Of a stretch of 56,010 nt of DNA, positions 22,445-31,477 are shown piece by piece (position 1 is the first letter of the stretch; each line of letters begins with the position of its first letter). Source of the stretch: Microvirga sp. GTDB lineage: Bacteria; Pseudomonadota; Alphaproteobacteria; Rhizobiales; Beijerinckiaceae. A program made the position numbers and the translations under genes. The DNA lies in the NCBI GenBank assembly GCA_031181145.1, contig JAPSLB010000033.1, positions 1 to 56,010 on the forward strand. The letters run 5' to 3'. The notes beneath the pieces were generated by a model. It ran no database searches. It was not told the origin of the DNA and saw only the letters and a program-made list of their open reading frames with translations.

Positions 22445-22445
<1 letters not shown>
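22161..22445 (-). CDS. Conserved-looking hypothetical protein coupled to the aminotransferase
   Basis: A 94-residue protein, MGLPRTFHPDPEAEPYRVDQ at the start, then FRVDFTNGGYVEAKDFLLDI and a tail with AEMIVSAMNLLRAGPVTILSM. The strand pattern suggests a small alpha/beta protein, and I recognise no family. Its ATG overlaps the TGA of the aminotransferase gene by one base (TGATG), so it is almost certainly translated with that enzyme and may modulate it. There is no signal peptide or membrane segment. Confidence 0.7.
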
Positions 22446-23668
<1,223 letters not shown>

Positions 23669-23769
23669 TTAGGAAGGGAACGTGACGGGGGCGGACCCTA
23701 ATCCGCCCAAGCTGTCCAAGCAAGCAAAACAGCCCCCCTTAAAACGGGATTTTCAGGAGGCGCCTTTTC

Positions 23770-24750
23770 ATGACCTTTCCCCTCACCCGCCGCATGGCCC
23801 TCGGCCTTCTCGCAGGAGCCACCCTGCTCTCCCAGGCCGCCGCCGCGCAGCCCTTCCCCAGCCGTGTGATCAAAATGATCGTGCCCTACCCGGCGGGCGG
23901 CCCGACGGACGTGATCGCCCGCATCGTGGCGGAGGAGATGGGCAAGGATCTCGGGCAGAACGTGATCGTCGAGAACCTGGCGGGGGCGTCCGGCGCCATC
24001 GGCACCCGCGCGGCCGCCCGGGCCGAGCCCGACGGCTACACGATCGTGTTCGGCAACAACCAGACCCACGGGAACAACATGTTCCTGCTGAAGGACCCCG
24101 GCTACGACGCGGTGAAGGACTTCGCTCCTCTCGCAGGCGCAGGCGCCTTCGAGCACGTCTTCGTGGTGAAGAACGACCTGCCGGTGAAGTCGATTCCCGA
24201 GCTGATCGAACTCGCCAAGAAGGACCCTGGCAAGCTCAATTACGGCTCGACGGGCGCGGGCTCGGGCTCGCACCTGGCGACCGAACTCTTCATGACCCGC
24301 ACCGGCACCAAGATGACCCATGTGCCCTTCAGGGGCGCGGCCCCCCTTGTGACGGAACTCATGGCCGGGCGCATCGACGTATCGAACTCAACCCTGCCGA
24401 GCGTGCTCTCGCAGTTCCAGGCCGGGCAGATGCGCGCCATCGGCCTTGCGAGCCCGCAGCGCAACCCCCTGGCCCCGGACGTGCCCACCCTGCGGGAACA
24501 GGGCGTCACCGATGCGGACGCCGAATCCTGGGCGGCCTTCTTTGCGCCCGTGAACACGCCCAAGCCCATTCTCGACAAGCTCTCGGGCACGATCATCGCC
24601 ATCCTCAACAAACCCGACGTGAAGGAGCGCATCACGAAGCTCGGCTTTACTTTGAACGTGCGTGATCCCGAGGCGTTCAAACCTTATCTGGACAAGGAGA
24701 TCCAGACCTGGGCGGAGATCATCAAGGCAGCCAATATCGGCGTAGAATAA
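23770..24750 (+). CDS. Tripartite tricarboxylate transporter (Bug-type) substrate receptor
   Basis: A 326-residue periplasmic solute receptor of the Bug/TctC family. Residues 1-26 are an export signal (MTFPLTRRMALGLL..AAAAQ). The mature protein starts PFPSRVIKMIVPYPAGGPTD, with PDGYTIVFGNNQTHGNN and HVPFRGAAPLVTELMAGRID as further family landmarks. Receptors of this family bind carboxylates and feed TctAB permeases, but no tctA or tctB is in the window, making it an orphan receptor. A terminator follows at 24774-24802. Confidence 0.92.
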   Translation: MTFPLTRRMALGLLAGATLLSQAAAAQPFPSRVIKMIVPYPAGGPTDVIARIVAEEMGKDLGQNVIVENLAGASGAIGTRAAARAEPDGYTIVFGNNQTHGNNMFLLKDPGYDAVKDFAPLAGAGAFEHVFVVKNDLPVKSIPELIELAKKDPGKLNYGSTGAGSGSHLATELFMTRTGTKMTHVPFRGAAPLVTELMAGRIDVSNSTLPSVLSQFQAGQMRAIGLASPQRNPLAPDVPTLREQGVTDADAESWAAFFAPVNTPKPILDKLSGTIIAILNKPDVKERITKLGFTLNVRDPEAFKPYLDKEIQTWAEIIKAANIGVE

Positions 24751-24773
24751 ACATATTCAGCGCATGTACCCAC

Positions 24774-24802
24774 AAGATGACCGGGCTTGGCCCGGCCATC
24801 TT
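24774..24802 (+). terminator. Terminator-like hairpin after the Bug receptor gene
   Basis: AAGATG-A-CCGGGC, loop TTG, GCCCGG-C-CATCTT. Twelve pairs with one central mismatch, starting 24 bases after the stop codon; the T-run is weak. Confidence 0.65.
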
Positions 24803-24850
24803 CGTTGCGGCACTTCGTGCTTTCACGCGCCGAGCGGTACGTTAATATTA

Positions 24851-24867
24851 GTTAATAACTTATTAAC
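24851..24867. promoter_or_regulatory. A/T-rich palindrome GTTAATAA-C-TTATTAAC
   Basis: A 17-base palindrome with a single central base, preceded by another GTTAAT at 24841. It sits in a markedly A/T-rich patch about 115 bases before the small membrane protein gene. Candidate regulator or nucleoid-protein site. Confidence 0.4.
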
Positions 24868-24980
24868 GCTTGCATTTAGCATCGTATCTCAAAGAAAGGC
24901 TTCAGCACACGCCGGAACTTTCCTGTAATGAATGGGTTTTTTCTCCAAAGCCGTTTCGGCGCTTCATGGGGAATGAGCCA

Positions 24981-25166
24981 ATGAAGACATTCGAGCCTCG
25001 AAACCGTGTTGCCTCCCGGGCTCATCGGATGGACCTTCGTCAGCAGACCCGCTGCTCGCTGGCGCTGATCATGCTGATGGGGCTTGCCACCCTTACCGTC
25101 CTGGCCACCACCCAGACCCTGTCGGCACACGATACGAGCGCCGTCCACCAATATTCCCTGCGGTAA
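24981..25166 (+). CDS. Small hypothetical single-pass membrane protein
   Basis: A 61-residue protein (MKTFEPRNRVASRAHRMDLR, then a hydrophobic stretch CSLALIMLMGLATLTVLATT and a short polar tail). A basic cytoplasmic N-terminus followed by one membrane helix predicts an N-in topology or an uncleaved signal. GGGGA lies about 9 bases upstream of the ATG. A one-mismatch EcfG promoter pattern (GGAAC 24914-24918, GGTT 24935-24938) precedes it. No family recognised. Confidence 0.5.
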   Translation: MKTFEPRNRVASRAHRMDLRQQTRCSLALIMLMGLATLTVLATTQTLSAHDTSAVHQYSLR

Positions 25167-25246
25167 CGCGCGAGTGAACGGCGACGAGGTTGACGCCTCG
25201 TACCGAGAAGTTAGCTCTTCGGCTCTGGATCGTCGGAGAGCCTTCA

Positions 25247-26386
25247 ATGACCAAACTTCGCCTCGCCCTTGCCTGTGTCGCGCTTCTTGCCGCAAGCTCG
25301 GCCGCTTTGGCCCAGGACACGCAGCGCCTCCGTACCGACAAGGGCGAGGTGATTGTCGAAACCCTCGCCCGCAATCTTCAGAATCCCTGGAGCCTCGCTT
25401 TCCTGCCCGACAACCGCATGCTGGTCACCGAGAGGCCCGGGCGGCTGCGCATGGTGGATGCGCAAGGCAATCTCTCCGAGCCTATCAAGGGATTGCCCTC
25501 CATCGCGGCACGGGGCCAGGGCGGTCTTCTGGATGTGGCGCTCGACCCGAACTTCGCCCAAAATCGGCTGATCTACTTGAGCTTCGCCGAAGACCGAGGG
25601 GAAGGCCGGAACGGCACCAGCGTCGCGCGCAGCCGCCTCAGCCGGGACGGGTCGAGTCTCGAGGACATCGAGATCATCTTCCGACAGGAGCCTTCCTATG
25701 CGGGCACCCATCACTTCGGCTCGCGCCTTGTCTTTAGCCGGGATGGCAATCTCTTCGTGACCTTGGGCGAGCGCAACGACCTACGCGATCAGGCCCAGAA
25801 CCTCGGCAACCACATCGGCAAGATCGTCCGCATCAAGCCCACCGGCGGCGCGGTCCCGGACAACCCTTTCGTCAACAGGGAGGATGCACGCCCGGAGATC
25901 TGGTCCTACGGTCACCGCAACGTTCAGTCGGCCACCCTTCACCCAGCGACGGGCGACCTCTGGATCGTCGACCACGGAGCCCGCGGGGGCGACGAGGTCA
26001 ACATTCCGCAAAAGGGAAAGAATTACGGCTGGCCCGTCATCTCATACGGCGTGCATTATTCCGGCCAGAAGATCGGGGAAGGCACCAGGAAACCCGGAAT
26101 GGAACAGCCTGTCTATTACTGGGATCCGTCCATCGCACCTTCCGGCATGACCTTCTACACGGGCGACAAATTCCCGGCCTGGCGCGGCAGCATCCTGGTC
26201 GGCGCCCTGGCCGGCAGGCTCGTCTCGCGCCTTGAGACCGACGGCAACAGGGTGACCGGGGAAGAGCGCATGTTGCAGAACTTGGGCGAGCGCATCCGGG
26301 ACGTACGCCAGGGCCCCGACGGCCTGATCTATCTCCTCACGGACTCTCGACAGGGACGCATTCTCCGCATGAGACCCGCGGAATAG
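25247..26386 (+). CDS. PQQ-dependent aldose (sugar) dehydrogenase
   Basis: A 379-residue periplasmic soluble glucose dehydrogenase-like beta-propeller (Asd/YliI type), which oxidises aldoses with pyrroloquinoline quinone. The signal is residues 1-22 ([20 protein letters not shown]). Family landmarks are [78 protein letters not shown] and [23 protein letters not shown] precedes the ATG. No pqq genes are in the window, so cofactor supply must come from elsewhere. Confidence 0.9.
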   Translation: MTKLRLALACVALLAASSAALAQDTQRLRTDKGEVIVETLARNLQNPWSLAFLPDNRMLVTERPGRLRMVDAQGNLSEPIKGLPSIAARGQGGLLDVALDPNFAQNRLIYLSFAEDRGEGRNGTSVARSRLSRDGSSLEDIEIIFRQEPSYAGTHHFGSRLVFSRDGNLFVTLGERNDLRDQAQNLGNHIGKIVRIKPTGGAVPDNPFVNREDARPEIWSYGHRNVQSATLHPATGDLWIVDHGARGGDEVNIPQKGKNYGWPVISYGVHYSGQKIGEGTRKPGMEQPVYYWDPSIAPSGMTFYTGDKFPAWRGSILVGALAGRLVSRLETDGNRVTGEERMLQNLGERIRDVRQGPDGLIYLLTDSRQGRILRMRPAE

Positions 26387-26401
26387 GCCTAAAGCCGGGA
26401 C

Positions 26402-26764
26402 TTACTTTCCCTGGAAGATGAAGGCTGCGCCCGAGGCGATCAGCACGAAGCCGACGAGGTGATTCCAGCCCAGAGGCTCCTTAAGGTAAATCACTGAGAA
26501 GCCTGCAAAAACGATCAGTGTGATCACCTCCTGCATGGTCTTCAGTTCGGCCGCCGAATAGACGGCCGAGCCGATACGGTTGGCCGGAACCGCGAACCAG
26601 TATTCCACGAAAGCGATGCCCCAGGAGGCCAGCACCGCGATCCAGAGCGGCGAGGTCTTGAACTTCAAATGGCCGTACCAGGCGAAGGTCATGAAGACGT
26701 TTGAGGCAATCAGCAGAAGAACGGGCGCGGTCTGGGGATTCATGGGAAATACGGGGGAGATCAT
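26402..26764 (-). CDS. DMT-superfamily DUF486 membrane protein
   Basis: A 120-residue protein with four membrane helices (APVLLLIASNVFMTFAWYGH, WIAVLASWGIAFVEYWFAV, ITLIVFAGFSVIYLKEPL, LVGFVLIASGAAFIFQG) matching the DUF486 family of small drug/metabolite-like transporters (KFKTSPLW, PANRIGS, ELKTMQEVITL). The substrate is unknown. The start may be Met8 (MNPQTAP). It converges with the aldose dehydrogenase gene, whose stop lies 16 bases away. Confidence 0.88.
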   Translation of the reverse strand: MISPVFPMNPQTAPVLLLIASNVFMTFAWYGHLKFKTSPLWIAVLASWGIAFVEYWFAVPANRIGSAVYSAAELKTMQEVITLIVFAGFSVIYLKEPLGWNHLVGFVLIASGAAFIFQGK

Positions 26765-26929
26765 CGGGGCTGCCTCTCTGGCCTATCCCTCCCTGCAATG
26801 GTGTCAAGGACTGAAACAGGGCCTCAAGGCCAAGGTGCGCCCGGGAGACCTGACGGGAACCGAACCGAATGCCGTCTCAGGGGTTTTCCTCTCACCGAAG
26901 GCAGCAAAGATCGTCTCAAGAGGATTTCG

Positions 26930-27319
26930 ATGGATATCGCGCTCGACAAGGTCTGCGAACTCATTCTCCGGGCCAGGGCCATTGACGTTAAGGAAGGCCC
27001 TACCGATCCGGCCTCGGGTTCGAACCCCATCGACGATGGCGCGATCGATGCCCTCACCGCTTCGCCTGACGATGCTACGGAAACCGAGCTTCGGGATGTG
27101 ATCGCCGGCCTCAACGACGATGAGCGCATCGATCTGATCGCTCTGGTTTATATCGGCCGGGGTGACATGGAGCCGGAGGAGTGGGGCGACGCCGTGCGCC
27201 TCGCCCGTGAGCGCGAGGAGGCAAGCAGCGTCTCGACGGCCGACTGGCTGATCGGAATTCCGAACCTTGCCGATCTACTGGACGAAGGTCTCAATGCAAT
27301 GGGCCGCAGCTGCGCCTAG
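26930..27319 (+). CDS. DUF3775 domain protein
   Basis: A 129-residue acidic protein (MDIALDKVCELILRARAIDV, DLIALVYIGRGDMEPEEWGDA, TADWLIGIPNLADLLDEGLNA) of the DUF3775 family, common in alphaproteobacteria and of unknown role. AGAGGA lies about 7 bases before the ATG at 26930. An in-frame start at 26798 would reach into the divergent gap and lacks a ribosome site. The protein is probably cytoplasmic and helical. Confidence 0.8.
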   Translation: MDIALDKVCELILRARAIDVKEGPTDPASGSNPIDDGAIDALTASPDDATETELRDVIAGLNDDERIDLIALVYIGRGDMEPEEWGDAVRLAREREEASSVSTADWLIGIPNLADLLDEGLNAMGRSCA

Positions 27320-27538
27320 GACGGGGCTTCCGGGAAGCGCTTTCTCGCACCCGATACTAACGATGCCCGATCGCAGTTCCTGAGGTTTACGCTGTGTGGC
27401 AGCGCTCCGGCGGATTTCGACCCAATGCGGCTTCACATAAGGGCGCACTGTTCGCTGCACAGCGACGGTGCCCTATTTGCGACATGGATTGAGCGAACAC
27501 TCTCCTTGCCTATCGATTGCTCGCCGAAGGAGGACGCT

Positions 27539-27760
27539 ATGACGCCGCGCAATCCGGAAAACAGTTCCGACTTGGATGTGCAGAGGAAACCTCTGCAGGG
27601 CATCCATGAAACGCTCGATGACCCCACGCGCGCAGCGGCCGTTTCCCAACCTCACAGCGCGCCTGTTCCCGCGCCCCGGCAAGACGAAAGCGCCGACGGC
27701 AAGCTCGCCCTTGACCGTGTCGAAGCCTATCTGAAAGGGCCGACGGCCTTCTCTGCTTGA
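27539..27760 (+). CDS. Small polar hypothetical protein
   Basis: A 73-residue hydrophilic protein (MTPRNPENSSDLDVQRKPLQ, then GIHETLDDPTRAAAVSQPHS and a C-terminal LALDRVEAYLKGPTAFSA). AAGGAGGA is well placed before the ATG, the main reason to accept it. The N-terminal half looks disordered and the last 20 residues could form a helix. No family recognised. Confidence 0.6.
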   Translation: MTPRNPENSSDLDVQRKPLQGIHETLDDPTRAAAVSQPHSAPVPAPRQDESADGKLALDRVEAYLKGPTAFSA

Positions 27761-28049
27761 GAGCTCGACAAGCCACCGTCACCTCCTTCCCCCTATCCTT
27801 TTGACTGTCACGCCAGCGGCTGAAGCCTTCCGCTCGGGCCCATTCACGGCAAAACCCGCCTATCGCCGCTTCAAGAAACAAACCTGTCTGACGGCACCGT
27901 GGCGATCTTGATTTCGCTCCCGCTGGAAGCGGTACGAGGTCCATGCATAATCCCGTACGCACCGAAAATCCGCCTCGGACGTTGTCGATACCGGGAGAGA
28001 CATTCCAGCATCTCCTGACACATTCAGACACCTTCCGACAGGAGCAGAC

Positions 28050-29105
28050 ATGAGCATTGGCCTTATCGCGCTGCTGGACGATATTGTTGGCTTGGCCAAA
28101 GTTGCGGCCGCCTCCCTCGATGACGTGAGTGCGCAAGCGGCCAAGGCGGGTGCGAAGGCTGCGGGCGTCGTGATCGACGATGCGGCCGTCACGCCGCGCT
28201 ACGTCGTAGGCTTCTCGGCCGCCCGAGAGCTGCCGATCGTCGGCAAGATTGCGCTAGGCTCCCTCAAGAACAAGCTCATCTATCTGCTGCCGGCCGCGCT
28301 GCTTCTCAGCTTCGCGGCCCCCTGGGCGATCACCCCGCTTCTCATGATCGGCGGCGCCTACCTTTGCTATGAGGGATCGGAAAAGGTTTTCGAAGCCCTC
28401 TTCCCGCACGGCGCCCGTCAGCATGAGGCCGCAGTCGGAGAAGCGGTGCAGAGCGCGCAGAGCTTCGAGGACGAGAAGGTCGGCAGCGCCATCAAGACCG
28501 ACTTCATCCTCTCCGCCGAGATCATGGCCATCACGCTCGGAACGGTTTCGGAAGCCCCATCCTGGACGCAAGCACTGGTCCTGGCCGTGGTCGGAATCGG
28601 CATCACCGCCCTGGTCTATGGCGGTGTCGCCCTGATCGTGAAGGCGGATGATGCAGGCTTGGCGCTGGCTACCAATAACCGTCCTGTTTCAGGCCTCTTG
28701 AGCCGCGGCGCGCCGAGCGCGCCCACCGGCGCCGACAGAACCCTGGCTCCCTTGACAAAGGGTTTCGGGCGCGGCCTCGTACGCGCGATGCCCGTTCTGC
28801 TGCGCATGCTCGGAATCGTGGGAACCGCCGCAATGGTCTGGGTCGGCGGCGGCATCATCGTACACGGTCTCGAAGGCTACGGCTTCACGTGGCTGGGTCA
28901 CGCGATCCACGATCTCGCCGCTGCAGCGGCACATGCGGCGCCGGCTTTCAGCGGCGCCGTGGAATGGCTCGTCACGGCGGCGGCCTCGGGCATCTCCGGG
29001 CTCTTCCTGGGAGCCGTTCTGATCCCACTCCTCCACTACGTGGCCGTACCGCTGGTGAGGACGTTGAGAGGCGGGAGCCGGAAGGCCGGGAAGCACACAG
29101 CCTGA
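28050..29105 (+). CDS. DUF808 family membrane protein
   Basis: A 351-residue protein of the DUF808 (YedI-like) family, recognisable from MSIGLIALLDDIVGLAKVAA, AAGVVIDDAAVTPRYVVGF, PIVGKIALGSLKNKLI, PLLMIGGAYLCYEGSEKV and IKTDFILSAEIMAITLGTV. Five or more membrane segments lie between residues 70 and 335. The function is unknown; inner-membrane location is inferred. ACAGGAGC precedes the ATG. A bidirectional terminator (29111-29139) separates it from the convergent phytase-like gene. Confidence 0.92.
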   Translation: MSIGLIALLDDIVGLAKVAAASLDDVSAQAAKAGAKAAGVVIDDAAVTPRYVVGFSAARELPIVGKIALGSLKNKLIYLLPAALLLSFAAPWAITPLLMIGGAYLCYEGSEKVFEALFPHGARQHEAAVGEAVQSAQSFEDEKVGSAIKTDFILSAEIMAITLGTVSEAPSWTQALVLAVVGIGITALVYGGVALIVKADDAGLALATNNRPVSGLLSRGAPSAPTGADRTLAPLTKGFGRGLVRAMPVLLRMLGIVGTAAMVWVGGGIIVHGLEGYGFTWLGHAIHDLAAAAAHAAPAFSGAVEWLVTAAASGISGLFLGAVLIPLLHYVAVPLVRTLRGGSRKAGKHTA

Positions 29106-29110
29106 AAGAG

Positions 29111-29139
29111 AAAAGGGCTCCTCGAAGAGCAGCCCTTTT
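29111..29139. terminator. Bidirectional intrinsic terminator
   Basis: AAAAGGGCT (29111-29119) pairs with AGCCCTTTT (29131-29139) around an 11-base loop. The A-tract/T-tract flanks allow use from both convergent genes. Confidence 0.85.
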
Positions 29140-29167
29140 GCTTCGTCATGCACCTGACAGCGGATGA

Positions 29168-31351
29168 TCAGAGTTTTCCGAGCTTGAGAAACTGCGTCTC
29201 TCCGGAGGAGCCGTCCACACCGTCGTTGTCGGTGACGATATAGGCGTCGCCCGCCGCATCGATCGCGAAGCTCTCCACCTTATCGAGCACATAGCCCTTC
29301 GGAGCCTGAAGATCGGGCAGCAGATCCCGAAGCTCGGTCTTCTTCACGAGCGGCAGCTCTCCACCGAGAGCCCGCGGCTCCATGTCGGAGATGGCAACCG
29401 AATAGAGCTTCTTGATCTTGGCCTTCTCGGCAATCTGGTTGTCGCGTTCGATGACGATCATGCGATCCCCTGCGGCCGTGATCTCCGACAGACCGACCCA
29501 GCCGGTCTCGGTCTTGTCGAGGGGATAGCGTACGGCGCCCCAGCTCTTGTCCGAGGGCTTGTAGGCGAGGAGCTTCACCGTCCCGTTGCCGTCATCAGCC
29601 CATTCGCGCTGCACGGCAAGCCACACGGTCTCGCTGTCGCCCGAGCCTGTGACGGTGACGCCCTCGAAACCGTAGTTCTTGGCGCCCTCCTCGAGCCCTG
29701 CGGGCAAGCCGATCTCCTCCCGGATCTCCCCCTTCGCGTCGACCTTGAGAAGGAGGTTCTTGAGACCCTTCCCGGGATTCCCTTCGGATGCCAGCCAGAA
29801 TCCCCCGTCGCTCGCCAAGGCGATGCCTTCGAGATCGAGCTTCTCGGCGGCCTGGCCGTTGCGCGTCACAAGCACCTCTTCCGTGATCAGTGCGGGTTTC
29901 CGAGTGGCGTCGACGACCAGGATGCGAGGCGCAGCCGGATAGGCGCTGTCGGTCACCGCATAGAGCTTGCCTGCCTGTGTCCTGTCCGCAGCAACTCCGG
30001 AAATGGCTCCCCAGGCGATCGGCAGACCGTCGGACTTTCTGACGGAGCGGATCGTCGGATAAGCCGGCGCCGCGCGCTCTGCCCGCTGGTAGATCATCAC
30101 GTGAGGTGCGGCTCCTCCCTCTCCGTGCAGATCGGTCTCGCTGGTGGCGACGAACAGGTTGCGGGATGGAATGGCCAGCAGACCTTCAGGTCCGATACCC
30201 GTCGGCAGAAGCTGGAGAAGCTCGGGAGCCGCGCCCGTGTCGCGGTACACTGCCACGACGGATCCACGCTCGGAACCCGCGAAGATCAGACGGTCCTGCC
30301 CGAAGAGACCAGTCTCGATGCCCTCGATTTCGATGCCCTTCTTGTTGCGCTTTTCGGGGTAGTGGCCGAGCGAGACGACCTCGTGCTCCAGGCTCGCGCC
30401 GGACTCATACGCAACGGATCCATCCTTGTTGAAGATCGTGAAGCCCCGCGAGCCTCCCTTCCAATCGCCTTCGTTGGCGGTCACGAAGCGGTTGGCGTCG
30501 AGCCAGCGCACGGCATCGGGCTCACGAGGAACGCCGTCCAGCGTGCCGGTCAGGTCGATTTTTCCATCCTTCTTAGTATCGATGTTCTTCAGATCGACCG
30601 TGCCGGCGGAGAAATGCGTCTCGACCTGGCCGGTCTTTCCGTCCACCACGACGATATGGTTGTTCTCCTGCAAGGTCACGACGATCTTGCCCTCACCCGA
30701 CACGTCGACGAACTCGGGCTCGGGATCCTCGCCAGCGACACTCGCAAGGTTCGTCATATCGACGGTCCTAAGGGCAGCGCAGTCGAGCTCGTCACCGGTG
30801 AGAGAACCGATCACCAGCGCACCTGCGGGCAATTGCGGCAGCGCGCCGTCATTGACCTCTTCGTTGCGCTCGTTCTCGATGGCAATGGCGAGAATTCCGG
30901 CGTTCGCGGCAATCGAGTCAGGCTGTCCGGGCAATGCGCATTCGGCGGAAACCTTCCGGCTCGCCAGATCCACCCGCAAGAGCTTCCCGCTTGGGTTGGT
31001 GAAGCTCTCGGAGGTGTTGACGGCCACGTAGGCTGCCTTGCCCACCACCTTCACCGAAGTCGGCTCGCCGCCGAGGACCAGCATGCCGCCCGCCTTGGGC
31101 TGCGCGGGATCGGCGATGTCGATGAAGCCCAGCGCCTTGCGTGGGCTATCCGTATAGACGAGGAGCCTGCCGTCCTCGCTCGCGGAAATGATCTCGGCCA
31201 CGGTTTCCGCCTTCATGTCGGCATCGGCCGGCAGGTTGGCGGTGATCGGGAAGCTTGCGATACGGTCGAAATATTCGGCGGCCGGTGCGCCGAGAGCGGT
31301 GCCCGACAGCAGAATGGCGGCAAGCGCGCCGACGACAAGAGAACGGTGCAT
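29168..31351 (-). CDS. Secreted esterase-like phytase domain protein
   Basis: A 727-residue exported protein. Start MHRSLVVGALAAILLSGTAL is a signal peptide. Residues about 30-430 form a repeat-rich beta-propeller-like part (GRLLVYTDSPRKALGFIDIA, PEFVDVSGEGKIVVTLQENN, NRFVTANEGDWKGGSRG). The C-terminal 270 residues match the esterase-like phytase domain (GAISGVAADRTQAGKLYAVT, KLDLEGIALASDGGFWLASE, NYGFEGVTVTG). It is probably a periplasmic or extracellular phosphoesterase or lactonase-like enzyme; the substrate is not proven. It is divergent from uvrB over a 126-base gap. Confidence 0.85.
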   Translation of the reverse strand: MHRSLVVGALAAILLSGTALGAPAAEYFDRIASFPITANLPADADMKAETVAEIISASEDGRLLVYTDSPRKALGFIDIADPAQPKAGGMLVLGGEPTSVKVVGKAAYVAVNTSESFTNPSGKLLRVDLASRKVSAECALPGQPDSIAANAGILAIAIENERNEEVNDGALPQLPAGALVIGSLTGDELDCAALRTVDMTNLASVAGEDPEPEFVDVSGEGKIVVTLQENNHIVVVDGKTGQVETHFSAGTVDLKNIDTKKDGKIDLTGTLDGVPREPDAVRWLDANRFVTANEGDWKGGSRGFTIFNKDGSVAYESGASLEHEVVSLGHYPEKRNKKGIEIEGIETGLFGQDRLIFAGSERGSVVAVYRDTGAAPELLQLLPTGIGPEGLLAIPSRNLFVATSETDLHGEGGAAPHVMIYQRAERAAPAYPTIRSVRKSDGLPIAWGAISGVAADRTQAGKLYAVTDSAYPAAPRILVVDATRKPALITEEVLVTRNGQAAEKLDLEGIALASDGGFWLASEGNPGKGLKNLLLKVDAKGEIREEIGLPAGLEEGAKNYGFEGVTVTGSGDSETVWLAVQREWADDGNGTVKLLAYKPSDKSWGAVRYPLDKTETGWVGLSEITAAGDRMIVIERDNQIAEKAKIKKLYSVAISDMEPRALGGELPLVKKTELRDLLPDLQAPKGYVLDKVESFAIDAAGDAYIVTDNDGVDGSSGETQFLKLGKL

Positions 31352-31461
31352 GATATCCCCGCGATATGGTTGAGCTTGGCAGGGCCGTTCTGCGTCAGTC
31401 CCATGACGGCGGGATGACGGTCGGGAAGAGAGCTCCGCGCTCTTCCCATGCCGGCTCTTTT

Positions 31462-31476
31462 GTACCATATTCGTTC
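31462..31476. promoter_or_regulatory. LexA-like box at the uvrB start
   Basis: GTAC-CATATTC-GTTC differs by one base from the alphaproteobacterial LexA consensus GTTC-N7-GTTC. It ends one base before the chosen uvrB ATG, so repression of uvrB by LexA is plausible. Confidence 0.5.
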
Positions 31477-31477
31477 T

